Shown here piece by piece: positions 43,505 through 52,021 of a stretch of 64,000 nt of DNA. This stretch comes from Lachnospiraceae bacterium (GTDB lineage Bacteria > Bacillota > Clostridia > Lachnospirales > Lachnospiraceae). A model generated the notes under the pieces. The model saw nothing but the letters and a program-made list of their open reading frames with translations. It was not told where the DNA came from and ran no database searches. Where the stretch lies: NCBI GenBank assembly GCA_030524635.1, contig JAUNGG010000002.1, positions 1-64,000 on the forward strand, given 5' to 3'. The first letter of the stretch is position 1; each line of letters starts with the position of its first letter. The position numbers and the translations under genes were made by a program.

Positions 43505-44344
43505 TCACCCTTTTACCGCACCTGCAACAACACCTTCAATAATATATTTCTGGCAGGCCAGATAAAAGATTACGATTGGAATGATTGCCAGAACCAGCAC
43601 GCCCATCATGGCGCCCATATCAATGGAGCCGTAGCCGCCCCGCAGATACTGAACCGCAATGGAGATGGTTTTGTATTTCTTCATATTTAATGTCAGATAG
43701 GGAAGCAGATAGTCATTCCAGATCCACATGGTCTGAAGGATCGCTACGGTCACGCAGGTAGGCTTCATAATCGGCAGCACCACATCAAAAAAGGTGTGGA
43801 TCGGGGTACAGCCATCGATCATCGCCGCCTCTTCGATCTCCAGCGGAATGGATTTCACAAAGCCGGTAAACATAAAGACTGCCAGTCCTGCTCCGAATCC
43901 CAGGTACACTACGATCAGGCCCCATGGGGTGGAAAGCCCCAGCATATTTGCAATCTTGGACAATGGGAACATTACCATCTGGAAGGGTACGATCATGGAA
44001 AACAGGCACAGATAGTACAGTGTGGTGGTCACTGCGTTTTTCACACGGCTGATGTACCAGGCACACATGGAGGTACAAAGGATGATAGCCAGCACAGAAA
44101 ATACTGTGATAAACACCGTCCAGGCAAAGGCAGAGAAAAATCCGGTTTTTTCAATACCATTGATATAGTTTTCAAATCCTACAAAGGTTTTCCCGGAAGG
44201 AATGCTGAATGGCCGCTTGCTGATATATGCTTTCTTTTTAAAGGAGTTTACCACTACCAGGGCAATGGGAAACAGATAAAAGATCGAAATAACAGAAAAA
44301 ATAACCGTCAGGATCAGATTCGAAGTTTCTTTTTTTGCACGCAT
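43505..44344 (-). CDS. Sugar ABC transporter permease (MalG-type)
   Basis: 279 residues from ATG 44344, which overlaps the preceding permease stop as TAATG; AAGGAGG lies ahead. Six membrane segments; the EAA loop that docks the ATPase reads EIEEAAMIDGCTPIHTFFDVVLP split over 43785-43860. Closest in layout to MalG-type permeases of oligosaccharide transporters. No ATPase gene is nearby, so a shared MsmK/MalK-type ATPase is expected elsewhere. Confidence 0.92.
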   Translation of the reverse strand: MRAKKETSNLILTVIFSVISIFYLFPIALVVVNSFKKKAYISKRPFSIPSGKTFVGFENYINGIEKTGFFSAFAWTVFITVFSVLAIILCTSMCAWYISRVKNAVTTTLYYLCLFSMIVPFQMVMFPLSKIANMLGLSTPWGLIVVYLGFGAGLAVFMFTGFVKSIPLEIEEAAMIDGCTPIHTFFDVVLPIMKPTCVTVAILQTMWIWNDYLLPYLTLNMKKYKTISIAVQYLRGGYGSIDMGAMMGVLVLAIIPIVIFYLACQKYIIEGVVAGAVKG

Positions 44345-45186
44345 TATTGCTGCACCTCCTTGCTTCTGGTAAAGACATTCTGTGCCAGTGCGATCACGGC
44401 CACCAGAATAAAGAATACAACTGCCTTCGCCTGTCCTACACCCTCCCATCCGGCTCTGCCGTAGAAGGTATTGGTGATATTCAGCGCAAGCATTTCTGAC
44501 ATGTTGGACGGCTCGCCGTTGGTCAATGCCAGGTTCTGATCATACAGCTTAAAGCCGTTGGTCAGGGTTAAAAAGGTACAGATGGTAATGGACGGCATTA
44601 CCATTGGAATGGTAACATTTTTTAAGATATCCCAGTTATTGGCACCATCGATCTTTGCTGCCTCCACCAGATCTCCCGGAATATTCTGGATACCAGCAAT
44701 GTAAATGATCATCATATAGCCGATCTGCTGCCAGCACATCAGAATTACCAGGCCCCAGAAGCCATATACAGGGGAGTAGGTCAGAGTCTTATTAAATTGA
44801 AGCAGGATACCGTTTAACAGAAGATTCCACACATAACCTAAGATAATACCTCCGATTAAGTTGGGCATAAAGAATACCGTACGAAAAAGATTGGTTCCCT
44901 TGATCTTTTTCGTCAGGAGCAGCGCTGCCACAAAGGCAAAGAAATTGATCAGGATCACACTGACAATGGTAAATAAAGCAGTATACCAGAGCGCATGAAC
45001 AAATGTGGGATCGGTGAATACCTTGGTATAGTTTACAAAGCCTACGAATTTCGCATCATTAATGGTAGTAAATTTACAGAAGGACAGATACACACCTACA
45101 ATAAACGGCGCGATAAAGCCCAGAGTAAAGGCTGCCAGCGTAGGCAGTACAAATACAGGAAAATAACGTTTGATTGCCTTATCCAT
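44344..45186 (-). CDS. Sugar ABC transporter permease (MalF-type)
   Basis: 280 residues from ATG 45186 (MDKAIKRYFPVFVLPTLAAF), GAGGAG ahead. Six membrane segments; EAA loop PGDLVEAAKIDGANNWDILK. It pairs with the MalG-type permease. It follows the binding-protein gene by 94 bases holding a strong hairpin. Confidence 0.92.
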   Translation of the reverse strand: MDKAIKRYFPVFVLPTLAAFTLGFIAPFIVGVYLSFCKFTTINDAKFVGFVNYTKVFTDPTFVHALWYTALFTIVSVILINFFAFVAALLLTKKIKGTNLFRTVFFMPNLIGGIILGYVWNLLLNGILLQFNKTLTYSPVYGFWGLVILMCWQQIGYMMIIYIAGIQNIPGDLVEAAKIDGANNWDILKNVTIPMVMPSITICTFLTLTNGFKLYDQNLALTNGEPSNMSEMLALNITNTFYGRAGWEGVGQAKAVVFFILVAVIALAQNVFTRSKEVQQ

Positions 45187-45211
45187 GATAAACTCCTCTT
45201 TGAAATCGAAA

Positions 45212-45257
45212 GACTGCCGCAAAATACGGTTATGGGGGAATGTATTTTGCGGCAGTC
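45212..45257 (-). promoter_or_regulatory. Intercistronic hairpin between binding protein and permease genes
   Basis: A perfect 16-bp inverted repeat: GACTGCCGCAAAATAC (45212-45227) and its complement (45242-45257), 14-base loop. No long T-run, so it more likely protects the upstream mRNA 3' end, or terminates in part, than stops all transcription. Confidence 0.8.
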
Positions 45258-45280
45258 CATCATCAGTTACCTGTTATCAA

Positions 45281-46678
45281 TTAGTTATTTGCAGCCTGAT
45301 ACTCAACTGCCCAGTTGTCTACGAATGCCTTTACAACTGCATCCCAGTCACCTGTGCCCTGTGCATACTCAAGCATTGCGCTTCCTAACTGATTCTTCCA
45401 CTCCTCGGAAGGCATCGTGGTGAAGTTCCAGCTTACAGAGGTCTTGCCGTTCTTTACATACTCATCAGCAGCAGCTACTAATGGGTTAGCCGGCAGATAC
45501 TCTTCTGTGAAGGTGGTAAATGGAGTCACAAAGCCCATGTCCTCTGCCAGAGCCGTCTTGCCTTCATCGCTCTCTACAACCCACTGTAAGAAGTCAAGGG
45601 TTGCCTGGATGTCAGCCTCAGGAGCCTTGGAATTTACACACCAGTAGTTCTCAGAACCGGTGCACAGGCCCTGATTCTCTTCGCCCTCACCGCCGATATA
45701 GATCGGCAGCATGCCTAAATCCTCATCTGCCACATCGTTGTCCTGGATATCGCCGTATGCCCAGGTACCATTCTGATAGAATACTGCCTCACCTAATGCA
45801 AATTCTGCCGCAGCATCGCTTCCCGTCTTACCGGAAAGTAAGGTAGGCTCGCATACAGAATCGGTGATATATAAATCAAAGATCTGCTTGAAGTTATCTA
45901 AGTAGGTTCCCTTTACTGCATCGGTGGAGGTAATACCGTCTGCCTTGTACTCATAATACAGCGGAAGGTTTGCCAGGTGAGTCTTAAATCTCCAGTCAGA
46001 GGAAGCATCAAAGCCTGCGGAGGTAAATGCGCCGTCAACACCTAAGTCATCCTTCTTTGCCTGGATATCATCCGCAACTGCCTTCAGCTTATCAAAGCTG
46101 TTGATCTCGTCAACGGAGGAAATCACTGCGCCGTCCATGGCGATATAGTCATTTAATAAAGCCTTGTTGTAGATGATACCGTAGGTTTCGATTACATATG
46201 CAATACCCTTTACAGCACCGCTCTCATCGATCAGGGCGAAATCATCACTGGAAAGATCCTTATAAACTGCACTGTCCTTTAAGTCATAGCAGTAATCCTT
46301 CCAGGAAGCCAGGCCAACCGGTCCATTCACCTGGAACAGGGTCGGTGCTTCACTCTTTGCCATCTCAGACTTTAAGGTCTGCTCATAGGTACCGCTGGCT
46401 GCCGTTACTACGGTTACCGGAACTCCAGTCTCCTCGGTGTAAGTCTCTGCCAGCGCCTTCCACTGGTCTGCCTGCTCTGGCTTAAAGTTCAGGTAGTAAA
46501 CTGCGCCGTCTCCAGCAGCTGCCGGTTCCTCAGCGCCGTCTTTCTTTGCTTCTGCCGCAGCGGTCTCATCTGCCTTCGGCGCTGCAGTCTCTGCGCTCTC
46601 TCCGCCGCCGCATCCAGCCAAGGTTCCTGCTGCCATCACTGCTGCCAGGGATAATGCTGCCAATTGTCTCTTTTTCAT
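45281..46678 (-). CDS. Sugar-binding lipoprotein of the ABC transporter
   Basis: 465 residues, extracellular solute-binding protein family 1. Signal peptide with lipobox LAGCG (Cys23), then an Ala/Glu-rich linker to about 55, then the binding lobes (YYLNFKPEQADQWKALAETY; GEAVFYQNGTWAYGDI; NYWCVNSKAPEADIQATLDF). Gene order and the adjacent malQ suggest maltodextrin or a related alpha-glucan. AAGGAGAG precedes the ATG. Regulated probably by the LacI protein through the operators at 46792-46843. Confidence 0.92.
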   Translation of the reverse strand: MKKRQLAALSLAAVMAAGTLAGCGGGESAETAAPKADETAAAEAKKDGAEEPAAAGDGAVYYLNFKPEQADQWKALAETYTEETGVPVTVVTAASGTYEQTLKSEMAKSEAPTLFQVNGPVGLASWKDYCYDLKDSAVYKDLSSDDFALIDESGAVKGIAYVIETYGIIYNKALLNDYIAMDGAVISSVDEINSFDKLKAVADDIQAKKDDLGVDGAFTSAGFDASSDWRFKTHLANLPLYYEYKADGITSTDAVKGTYLDNFKQIFDLYITDSVCEPTLLSGKTGSDAAAEFALGEAVFYQNGTWAYGDIQDNDVADEDLGMLPIYIGGEGEENQGLCTGSENYWCVNSKAPEADIQATLDFLQWVVESDEGKTALAEDMGFVTPFTTFTEEYLPANPLVAAADEYVKNGKTSVSWNFTTMPSEEWKNQLGSAMLEYAQGTGDWDAVVKAFVDNWAVEYQAANN

Positions 46679-46791
46679 AATGTTCTCTCCTTTTCTTCTT
46701 GATTCCGTTTTTGTTTCCCTTTAATGAGTTACGGTATCCTTTCTTGATTTCCATCTGCTGTAACTGCCGCGCCTGCAGATTGGAAATATAG

Positions 46792-46843
46792 TTGGAAACG
46801 GTTTCGGTAACGATGTCGGTATCAATCCCGGTAACGTTTCCAA
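46792..46843 (-). promoter_or_regulatory. Paired LacI-type operators upstream of the sugar-binding protein gene
   Basis: Two CG-centred palindromic sites: TTGGAAACGGTTTCGG (46792-46807) and GGTAACGTTTCCAA (46830-46843), with a weaker GGTAACGATGTCGG between. TTGGAAACG and CGTTTCCAA at the outer edges are exact inverted copies. Such sites fit LacI-family proteins, either the local regulator or CcpA. No clear -10/-35 pair was resolved. Confidence 0.6.
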
Positions 46844-47021
46844 TCGGTACCTAAAGAATAGCATCTTTTACAAAATGACGCAAGTGTTTTTATCAATTTT
46901 CTTTTTTTTCAGAGATATTGACGATTTATTGTTTCAGTTTTTATGCACTTTAACTATATTTTATGGGAATTACTGGAGTTTCGTTTGCGCAATCTGTGAA
47001 ATACTGTTAATTGCGGTTTCA
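46844..47021. other. Gene-free stretch between the sugar and MscS genes
   Basis: AT-rich, no supported frame and no further structured signal beyond the operators on one side and the MscS terminator on the other. Confidence 0.6.
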
Positions 47022-47072
47022 ACAAAAGGTTCTGAAGCGGTCTCACCCGATCCGCATTCAGAACCTTTTGCT
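47022..47072 (-). terminator. Terminator of the MscS gene
   Basis: Long stem: AGCAAAAGGTTCTGAA on the minus strand pairs with TTCAGAACCTTTTGTT, extended by GCGG/CCGC. The stem ends in TTTTGTTG. Confidence 0.8.
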
Positions 47073-47088
47073 GAATTTCATGATTCGA

Positions 47089-48036
47089 TCAATAATCCGT
47101 ATTCTTTTTTGATGCTCTCTCCTCCATGGTCACATACACCTGACTGTACGGAATCTTAATTCCCGCCTGGTCATACTGCAGCTTGATGGATTCCGTCACG
47201 CTGAATTTTAATGGCCAGTACTCTTCTGTCTTTACCCAGGCACGGCCGCACAGGGTAATGGCGCTCTCCCCCAATTCCGACACCACTACCTCCGGCATCC
47301 GCCCCTCCTCATGCTGGGTGAAGGGATGCTGGTCCAGAATCTCAAACAGGATATCCTTCGCTTTCCGCAGATCTGATTCATAGCTGATACGGACTGTAAA
47401 GTCAAGACGGCGCTGCTTTTCCGCTGTTACATTGGTGATGGAGGAATTGGCCAGCCCGCCGTTGGGGATCACCACAGATTTATTATCGATAGTCAGCAGA
47501 TTGGTGTAAATCAGCCCGATATTGGTCACGGTCCCTTCCATGCCGGAGGCAACTATGTAATCCCCCACCTTAAAAGGCTTCATCATCAGGATCACGATGC
47601 CCCCTGCAAAATTAGAAAGGCTCTCCTGGAGAGACAGGGCGATGGCCACACCGGCAGAACCAATCACTGCGATTACAGAGGTGGGATTAATTCCCAGCTT
47701 GTCCGCAGCAATCAAAATCAGCATCATATACATCATAACGTTTGCCAGGGAGATCAGAAACTTTCTTAAACTTAGCTCCACCTCCATCCGTTCAAATGTC
47801 TTCGACAGAAATTTCTGTACGTAATTGATAATGCGGGTGCCGATGAACACGATAACGGCAACTGCCAGCAGCCGGTAACCCAGATTCATCAGCCCGGGCA
47901 GGCAGGATTTTACCGTTTCTAAAACGGCATTGGGCTTCAGCTTCTGGATATCCTCCGCCACCTCCTGGGCTACCCCCAGGGTTTCCTGCAGGATCTCTTC
48001 TGTCCCTACCGTTTCTGTATCATAAAATATGTGCAT
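47089..48036 (-). CDS. Small-conductance mechanosensitive channel (MscS family)
   Basis: 315 residues. Opens under membrane tension to release solutes after osmotic down-shock. Three membrane segments between about 50 and 150; the pore helix and gate read SVIAVIGSAGVAIALSLQES and then LSNFAGGIVILMMKPFKVGD (the classic MscS beta-domain entry), followed by VVIPNGGLANSSITN. An N-terminal soluble helix of about 45 residues precedes. AGGAGGAGG precedes the ATG. Single-gene unit. Confidence 0.95.
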   Translation of the reverse strand: MHIFYDTETVGTEEILQETLGVAQEVAEDIQKLKPNAVLETVKSCLPGLMNLGYRLLAVAVIVFIGTRIINYVQKFLSKTFERMEVELSLRKFLISLANVMMYMMLILIAADKLGINPTSVIAVIGSAGVAIALSLQESLSNFAGGIVILMMKPFKVGDYIVASGMEGTVTNIGLIYTNLLTIDNKSVVIPNGGLANSSITNVTAEKQRRLDFTVRISYESDLRKAKDILFEILDQHPFTQHEEGRMPEVVVSELGESAITLCGRAWVKTEEYWPLKFSVTESIKLQYDQAGIKIPYSQVYVTMEERASKKNTDY

Positions 48037-48082
48037 GCGATCCTCCTCCTATTTCGTTATTGTTTGTCTGGTCTATAAACAG

Positions 48083-48120
48083 GTAAGTGTGAAAGAGTGC
48101 TTCCACTCTCTCACACTTAC
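48083..48120. terminator. Hairpin between glgB and the MscS gene
   Basis: GTAAGTGTGA-N-AGAGT pairs with ACTCT-N-TCACACTTAC (16 pairs, 6-base loop). It lies 35 bases past the glgB stop. T-run poor on either strand. Confidence 0.55.
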
Positions 48121-48156
48121 ACATGTATGGATCCTTATTCCTTTTCTGCTTTTGTA

Positions 48157-50697
48157 TTACTTCTCTGCAGCCTCATCAGAAGCGGCTTCCTTCGCTGCTT
48201 TGGCAGTACGCTTTTTCCCAGCGGTGGATTTAGCCGCAGTTGACTTTGCAGAAGTTGATTTTGTCCCGGTTGATTTTCCTGCTGCGGTCTTAGTTGTTTT
48301 AGCTTTCGCAGACTTTGCTGCCTTCGCCGTTTTTGCATCTGCTTCTGCTGTTGTTGCCTTCTCCTCAGTCTTTTTGGCTGTGGCCTTTTTTGCTGCTGTT
48401 TTCTTAGCTGCCGGTGTCTTCTCGTCAGCCTTTACCGCCTTCTTCGGCTCCTTCATCGGTGTGCAGCTGAAGATGGATACGCTCATAGCCGGGATGGTGA
48501 TCTCAATGGAATAATCTCTTCCATCCCACTCGATGGCCTTTGCAGTCTTTGCTCTCGGATTGCCGGCACCTGCACCGCCGAACTTCACATCCTCACTGCT
48601 CAGCACTTCCTTATACTTTCCATAGAATGGAACGCCTACCTTAAAGTTCTTGTGCTCTACGTTGTCAAAGTTGCAGACAAAGAGCAGCGTCTCCTCCGGC
48701 TTCTTGGTCTGGCGCACAAACATGGCAAGGCTTTCCTCGTGGTAGGTGCAGTTAATCCACTTAAAGCCTTCCGGATAGTAATCCTCCTGGTACATAGCCG
48801 GGTTTGCCTTGTAGAATTCATTCAGCGTCTTAACGTAGTCCTGAAGCTGCTTGTGTACCGGGAACTGGAGGATATCCCAGTCTAAGTCGTCATTCTCATT
48901 CCACTCATGAACCTGTCCGAATTCCTGTCCCATGAACAGAAGCTTCTTGCCTGGATGGCCCATGTAGTAGCCGTAAGCGGCACGCAGGTTCTGTGCCTTC
49001 TTCTCCAGATTCTCGCCAGGCATCTTGCCGATCATGGAGCCCTTTCCGTGAACCACCTCATCATGGGAGAATACCAGGACAAAATCCTCGCTGTAGGCAT
49101 ACAGCATGCTGAAGGTTAATGCGCCGTAATTATTCTTACGGAAATATGGGTCGCACTTCATATAGTTCAGGAAGTCATTCATCCAGCCCATATTCCACTT
49201 ATAGTCGAAGCCTAAGCCGCCTTCCTTCACATCACCGGTGATCTGCGGCCATGCGGTGGACTCCTCTGCGATCAGGATGGCGCCGTCCTTGCGGCCCTTA
49301 AATACAGAGCTTAAGTGCTTTAAGAACTCTACTGCCTCCAGATTCTCGTGTCCGCCGTACATATTGGCAACCCACTCGCCGTCATTCTTGCCGTAATCCA
49401 GATAAAGCATGGAGGCAACTGCGTCCATACGGATGCCGTCTGCATGGAACTTATCTGCCCAGAAGATCGCATTGGCGATCAGGAAGTTGCTGACACCTGG
49501 ACGTCCGTAATTGTAGATCAGGGTTCCCCAATGAGGATGTGCACCCTGTCTCGGATCTGCGTGCTCGTAAACGCAGCTTCCGTCAAAGCATGCCAGACCA
49601 TGCATATCTCTGGGGAAATGTGCCGGAACCCAGTCCAGAATCACGCCGATGCCCTGTCCGTGCATATAATCCATAAAATACATAAAGTCATCCGGAGTAC
49701 CGTAACGGCTGGTAGGCGCATAGTATCCAGTTACCTGATAACCCCAGGAAGCATCCAGCGGGTGCTCCATAACCGGAAGCAGCTCAATGTGGGTATATCC
49801 CATCTGCTTTACATACTCTGCCAGCTTTACTGCGATCTCACGGTAATTGTAAAACTCAGAGCCCACTACCGGAGTGCCGTCTTCATTCACTGCCGCAGAC
49901 TTCCGGATCCAGGAGCCAAGATGAACCTCGTAGATGTTCACTGGCTTGTCCTTGGTATCATTTTTTGCACGGGCATCCATCCAATCCTGATCCGTCCACT
50001 GATACTGGTTCAGATCCCATACAACAGATGCCGTATTTGGACGAAGCTCACTGTAGTTTCCGTATGGGTCCGTCTTCAGCATGGGCTCACCCTTCATGGT
50101 CTTCACTTCGTACTTGTAAATCGTGCCTTCCTTCAGACCTGGGATAAACAGTTCAAAAATACCGGAATCCCCCAGCTTTCTCATCTGATGGCGGCGTGCG
50201 TCCCAAAGGTTAAAATCACCAACTACGCTGACACGCATGGCGCATGGCGCCCACACTGCGAAGTAAACACCCTCTGTATCATTGATCTTCATCAGGTGAG
50301 AGCCCAGCTTATCATAGATATTATAATGGATGCCGGCTTCAAATTTCTTTAAGTCACTATCGGAAAGCTGCGGCTCAAATGCATACGGATCCTGGATCTC
50401 TTCTGTGGTATCATTGGTGTAAACTACCTCATATACATAGCTCTCCATCGCTTTTTTCGGAAGCAACGCAGCGAAAACGCCCTGATACATGCCGTCTGGA
50501 TCTACATCTTCCATTGGATACTGCTTTCCGTCAGCCAGCTTTACCGATACCGATTTTGCTGTGGGAATGATTGCCTGAATGAAAAGTCCATCCTCCGTCA
50601 TATGCGGTCCCAGCAAACGATGCGGATCTGATGACTCGGAATAAATCAGCTCTTCGATTCCTGCCCAATCTAATAAATCGTATAACTTCTTGTCCAT
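48157..50697 (-). CDS. glgB: 1,4-alpha-glucan branching enzyme with histone-like C-terminal tail
   Basis: 846 residues. Residues 1-745 are a GH13 branching enzyme with N-terminal carbohydrate-binding modules (GVYFAVWAPCAMRVSVVGDF) and catalytic motifs DWVPAHFPRD, DGIRMDAVASMLYLD (nucleophile Asp), ILIAEESTAWP (acid/base Glu) and VFSHDEVVHGKGSM. It makes alpha-1,6 branches in glycogen. The last about 95 residues, from KAVKADEKTPAAKKTAAKKA on, are almost only Lys, Ala, Thr, Ser and Glu, like histone H1 or bacterial AAKK-tail proteins, and are not part of the enzyme family. Typical GlgB ends at about 640-780 residues. Confidence 0.95.
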   Translation of the reverse strand: MDKKLYDLLDWAGIEELIYSESSDPHRLLGPHMTEDGLFIQAIIPTAKSVSVKLADGKQYPMEDVDPDGMYQGVFAALLPKKAMESYVYEVVYTNDTTEEIQDPYAFEPQLSDSDLKKFEAGIHYNIYDKLGSHLMKINDTEGVYFAVWAPCAMRVSVVGDFNLWDARRHQMRKLGDSGIFELFIPGLKEGTIYKYEVKTMKGEPMLKTDPYGNYSELRPNTASVVWDLNQYQWTDQDWMDARAKNDTKDKPVNIYEVHLGSWIRKSAAVNEDGTPVVGSEFYNYREIAVKLAEYVKQMGYTHIELLPVMEHPLDASWGYQVTGYYAPTSRYGTPDDFMYFMDYMHGQGIGVILDWVPAHFPRDMHGLACFDGSCVYEHADPRQGAHPHWGTLIYNYGRPGVSNFLIANAIFWADKFHADGIRMDAVASMLYLDYGKNDGEWVANMYGGHENLEAVEFLKHLSSVFKGRKDGAILIAEESTAWPQITGDVKEGGLGFDYKWNMGWMNDFLNYMKCDPYFRKNNYGALTFSMLYAYSEDFVLVFSHDEVVHGKGSMIGKMPGENLEKKAQNLRAAYGYYMGHPGKKLLFMGQEFGQVHEWNENDDLDWDILQFPVHKQLQDYVKTLNEFYKANPAMYQEDYYPEGFKWINCTYHEESLAMFVRQTKKPEETLLFVCNFDNVEHKNFKVGVPFYGKYKEVLSSEDVKFGGAGAGNPRAKTAKAIEWDGRDYSIEITIPAMSVSIFSCTPMKEPKKAVKADEKTPAAKKTAAKKATAKKTEEKATTAEADAKTAKAAKSAKAKTTKTAAGKSTGTKSTSAKSTAAKSTAGKKRTAKAAKEAASDEAAEK

Positions 50698-50785
50698 GAA
50701 AATACCCCCTTGCTCCCTTTCGTCATTAATTTCTATTTTAACATTTTATGGCTGGAATAGCAATGAATTCTTAACCTTTTATTTC

Positions 50786-50922
50786 CACTGGATTACCGGG
50801 TTCACTCAACGGTTCCGGTAATATAGCTTATGAGAAGTCGCAAAGCGAATTCTCATAAAAGGCGCGTCTTTTGCGCCGTCAATCTGATTACCGGGTTCAC
50901 TCAACGAACCCGGTAATATGCC
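50786..50922. repeat. Cluster of four hairpins flanked by direct repeats upstream of glgB
   Basis: A 21-base sequence (starts GATTACCGGGTTCACTCAAC) occurs at 50791-50811 and 50886-50906. Each copy starts a hairpin: ATTACCGG/CCGGTAAT (50792-50822) and the perfect ATTACCGGGTTC/GAACCCGGTAAT (50887-50917). Between them are TTATGAGAA/TTCTCATAA (50828-50858) and GGCGC/GCGCC (50861-50877). The last hairpin runs into the end of the DUF3810 gene. Confidence 0.8.
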
Positions 50923-51971
50923 AGGAGAAGATCCACCACTCTTCCGTAGCTTTTTACACCTTCTGACTGGCTGTTTGCCTTCAGGTAAGTGTCATTTACC
51001 CTGGTTGCTGCTTCTGATATTTTGCCCTCGTGCCGATCCCAGAAGGCATTGTTGTCCTGAAGGTCCTTTCGGACGGACTCCGGCAGACTGGCATGGAGCT
51101 CTGAGGCCCGGTCCGGATTCTGGCGGAAGAGGGCATTATTGGCATAGATAAAGCCAGCCAGGTAGCCGCTGTAGCGGGAATAGGCGCAGTCAGAACCTAC
51201 ACAGGCCAGATAGCCGATAAAATTCGCCTCGTCCTCACGCATGAAGCCTTTTAAATGAGACAGTTCATGACAGGCGGTATGGGGAATATTGTAGGCTGTT
51301 ATGTCCTGATTGTAGTTTGCCTCAATGGTAAACGGAGAATACACGCCGGTAAGGGATTGGTAGGACAGGATCTCAGATACCATCACCGGTTTGGGGAGCG
51401 GATAAAAACCGGACAGCTGGGGATACCTCATTCCCAGCTTTTCCATATCAGCTTTTGCCTGTCTGATAAAATCCCGGTCAGTCTCCCACTCCACCTCTTT
51501 TGCAGTATTCGTCACCTGCTCTGTCAAAAATACGCAGAGTGCCTCCAGCTCTTCTATAGAAGAATCCCGGATTTCCAGATCCAGATAATCCGAAAACGAC
51601 TTCCGGTAATAATTGACTCCACAATTTACGGTATAGGAGCAGGCCAGAAATGCTGTGATCAGAAAAAGGGTGGTACAGAAATCCTTTGGTCTTCGGATAT
51701 GAAGAATTCCATACCATATGATTCCCAGAATCAAGCCATATAAGCCAAATTCTGTCACAGAAAAGGGAAATAATCCAAAGAATCCGCCGATGATACGGAC
51801 CAGAACCGGGTAGATGGTCACTGCATACCATTGTCCGAATCCCGGTACACGGCGGGCGGCAATCTGGAGGATCAGAGAAATCGCTAAAAAAAGAGAACCC
51901 GCCAGCAGGCGGGTTTTTCTGGTGATCACCCTTTTGTTGGATTTCTGAATTGATTTTTTTCCTTGGCTCAT
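50901..51971 (-). CDS. DUF3810 membrane protein with HExxH zinc-protease motif
   Basis: 356 residues. Three membrane segments in the first 115 residues (LLAGSLFLAISLILQIA; GLYGLILGIIWYGILHI; LFLITAFLACSYTVNCG) and a large outer domain. HTACHELSHLKGFMREDEAN around 230-250 contains HELSH with a downstream Glu-rich stretch, the layout of membrane-tethered zinc metallopeptidases of the DUF3810 family. Substrate unknown. It precedes glgB, separated from it by the hairpin cluster. Confidence 0.85.
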   Translation of the reverse strand: MSQGKKSIQKSNKRVITRKTRLLAGSLFLAISLILQIAARRVPGFGQWYAVTIYPVLVRIIGGFFGLFPFSVTEFGLYGLILGIIWYGILHIRRPKDFCTTLFLITAFLACSYTVNCGVNYYRKSFSDYLDLEIRDSSIEELEALCVFLTEQVTNTAKEVEWETDRDFIRQAKADMEKLGMRYPQLSGFYPLPKPVMVSEILSYQSLTGVYSPFTIEANYNQDITAYNIPHTACHELSHLKGFMREDEANFIGYLACVGSDCAYSRYSGYLAGFIYANNALFRQNPDRASELHASLPESVRKDLQDNNAFWDRHEGKISEAATRVNDTYLKANSQSEGVKSYGRVVDLLLAYYRVR

Positions 51972-52021
51972 ATTACATTCGGCTCCTGCTTTTGTGATTG
52001 ATCATTGTAATTGATTCTGAA

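Noticed and set aside
49348-50352. 334-codon plus-strand frame antisense to glgB
   Set aside because: Shadow frame; glgB on the other strand is unequivocal.
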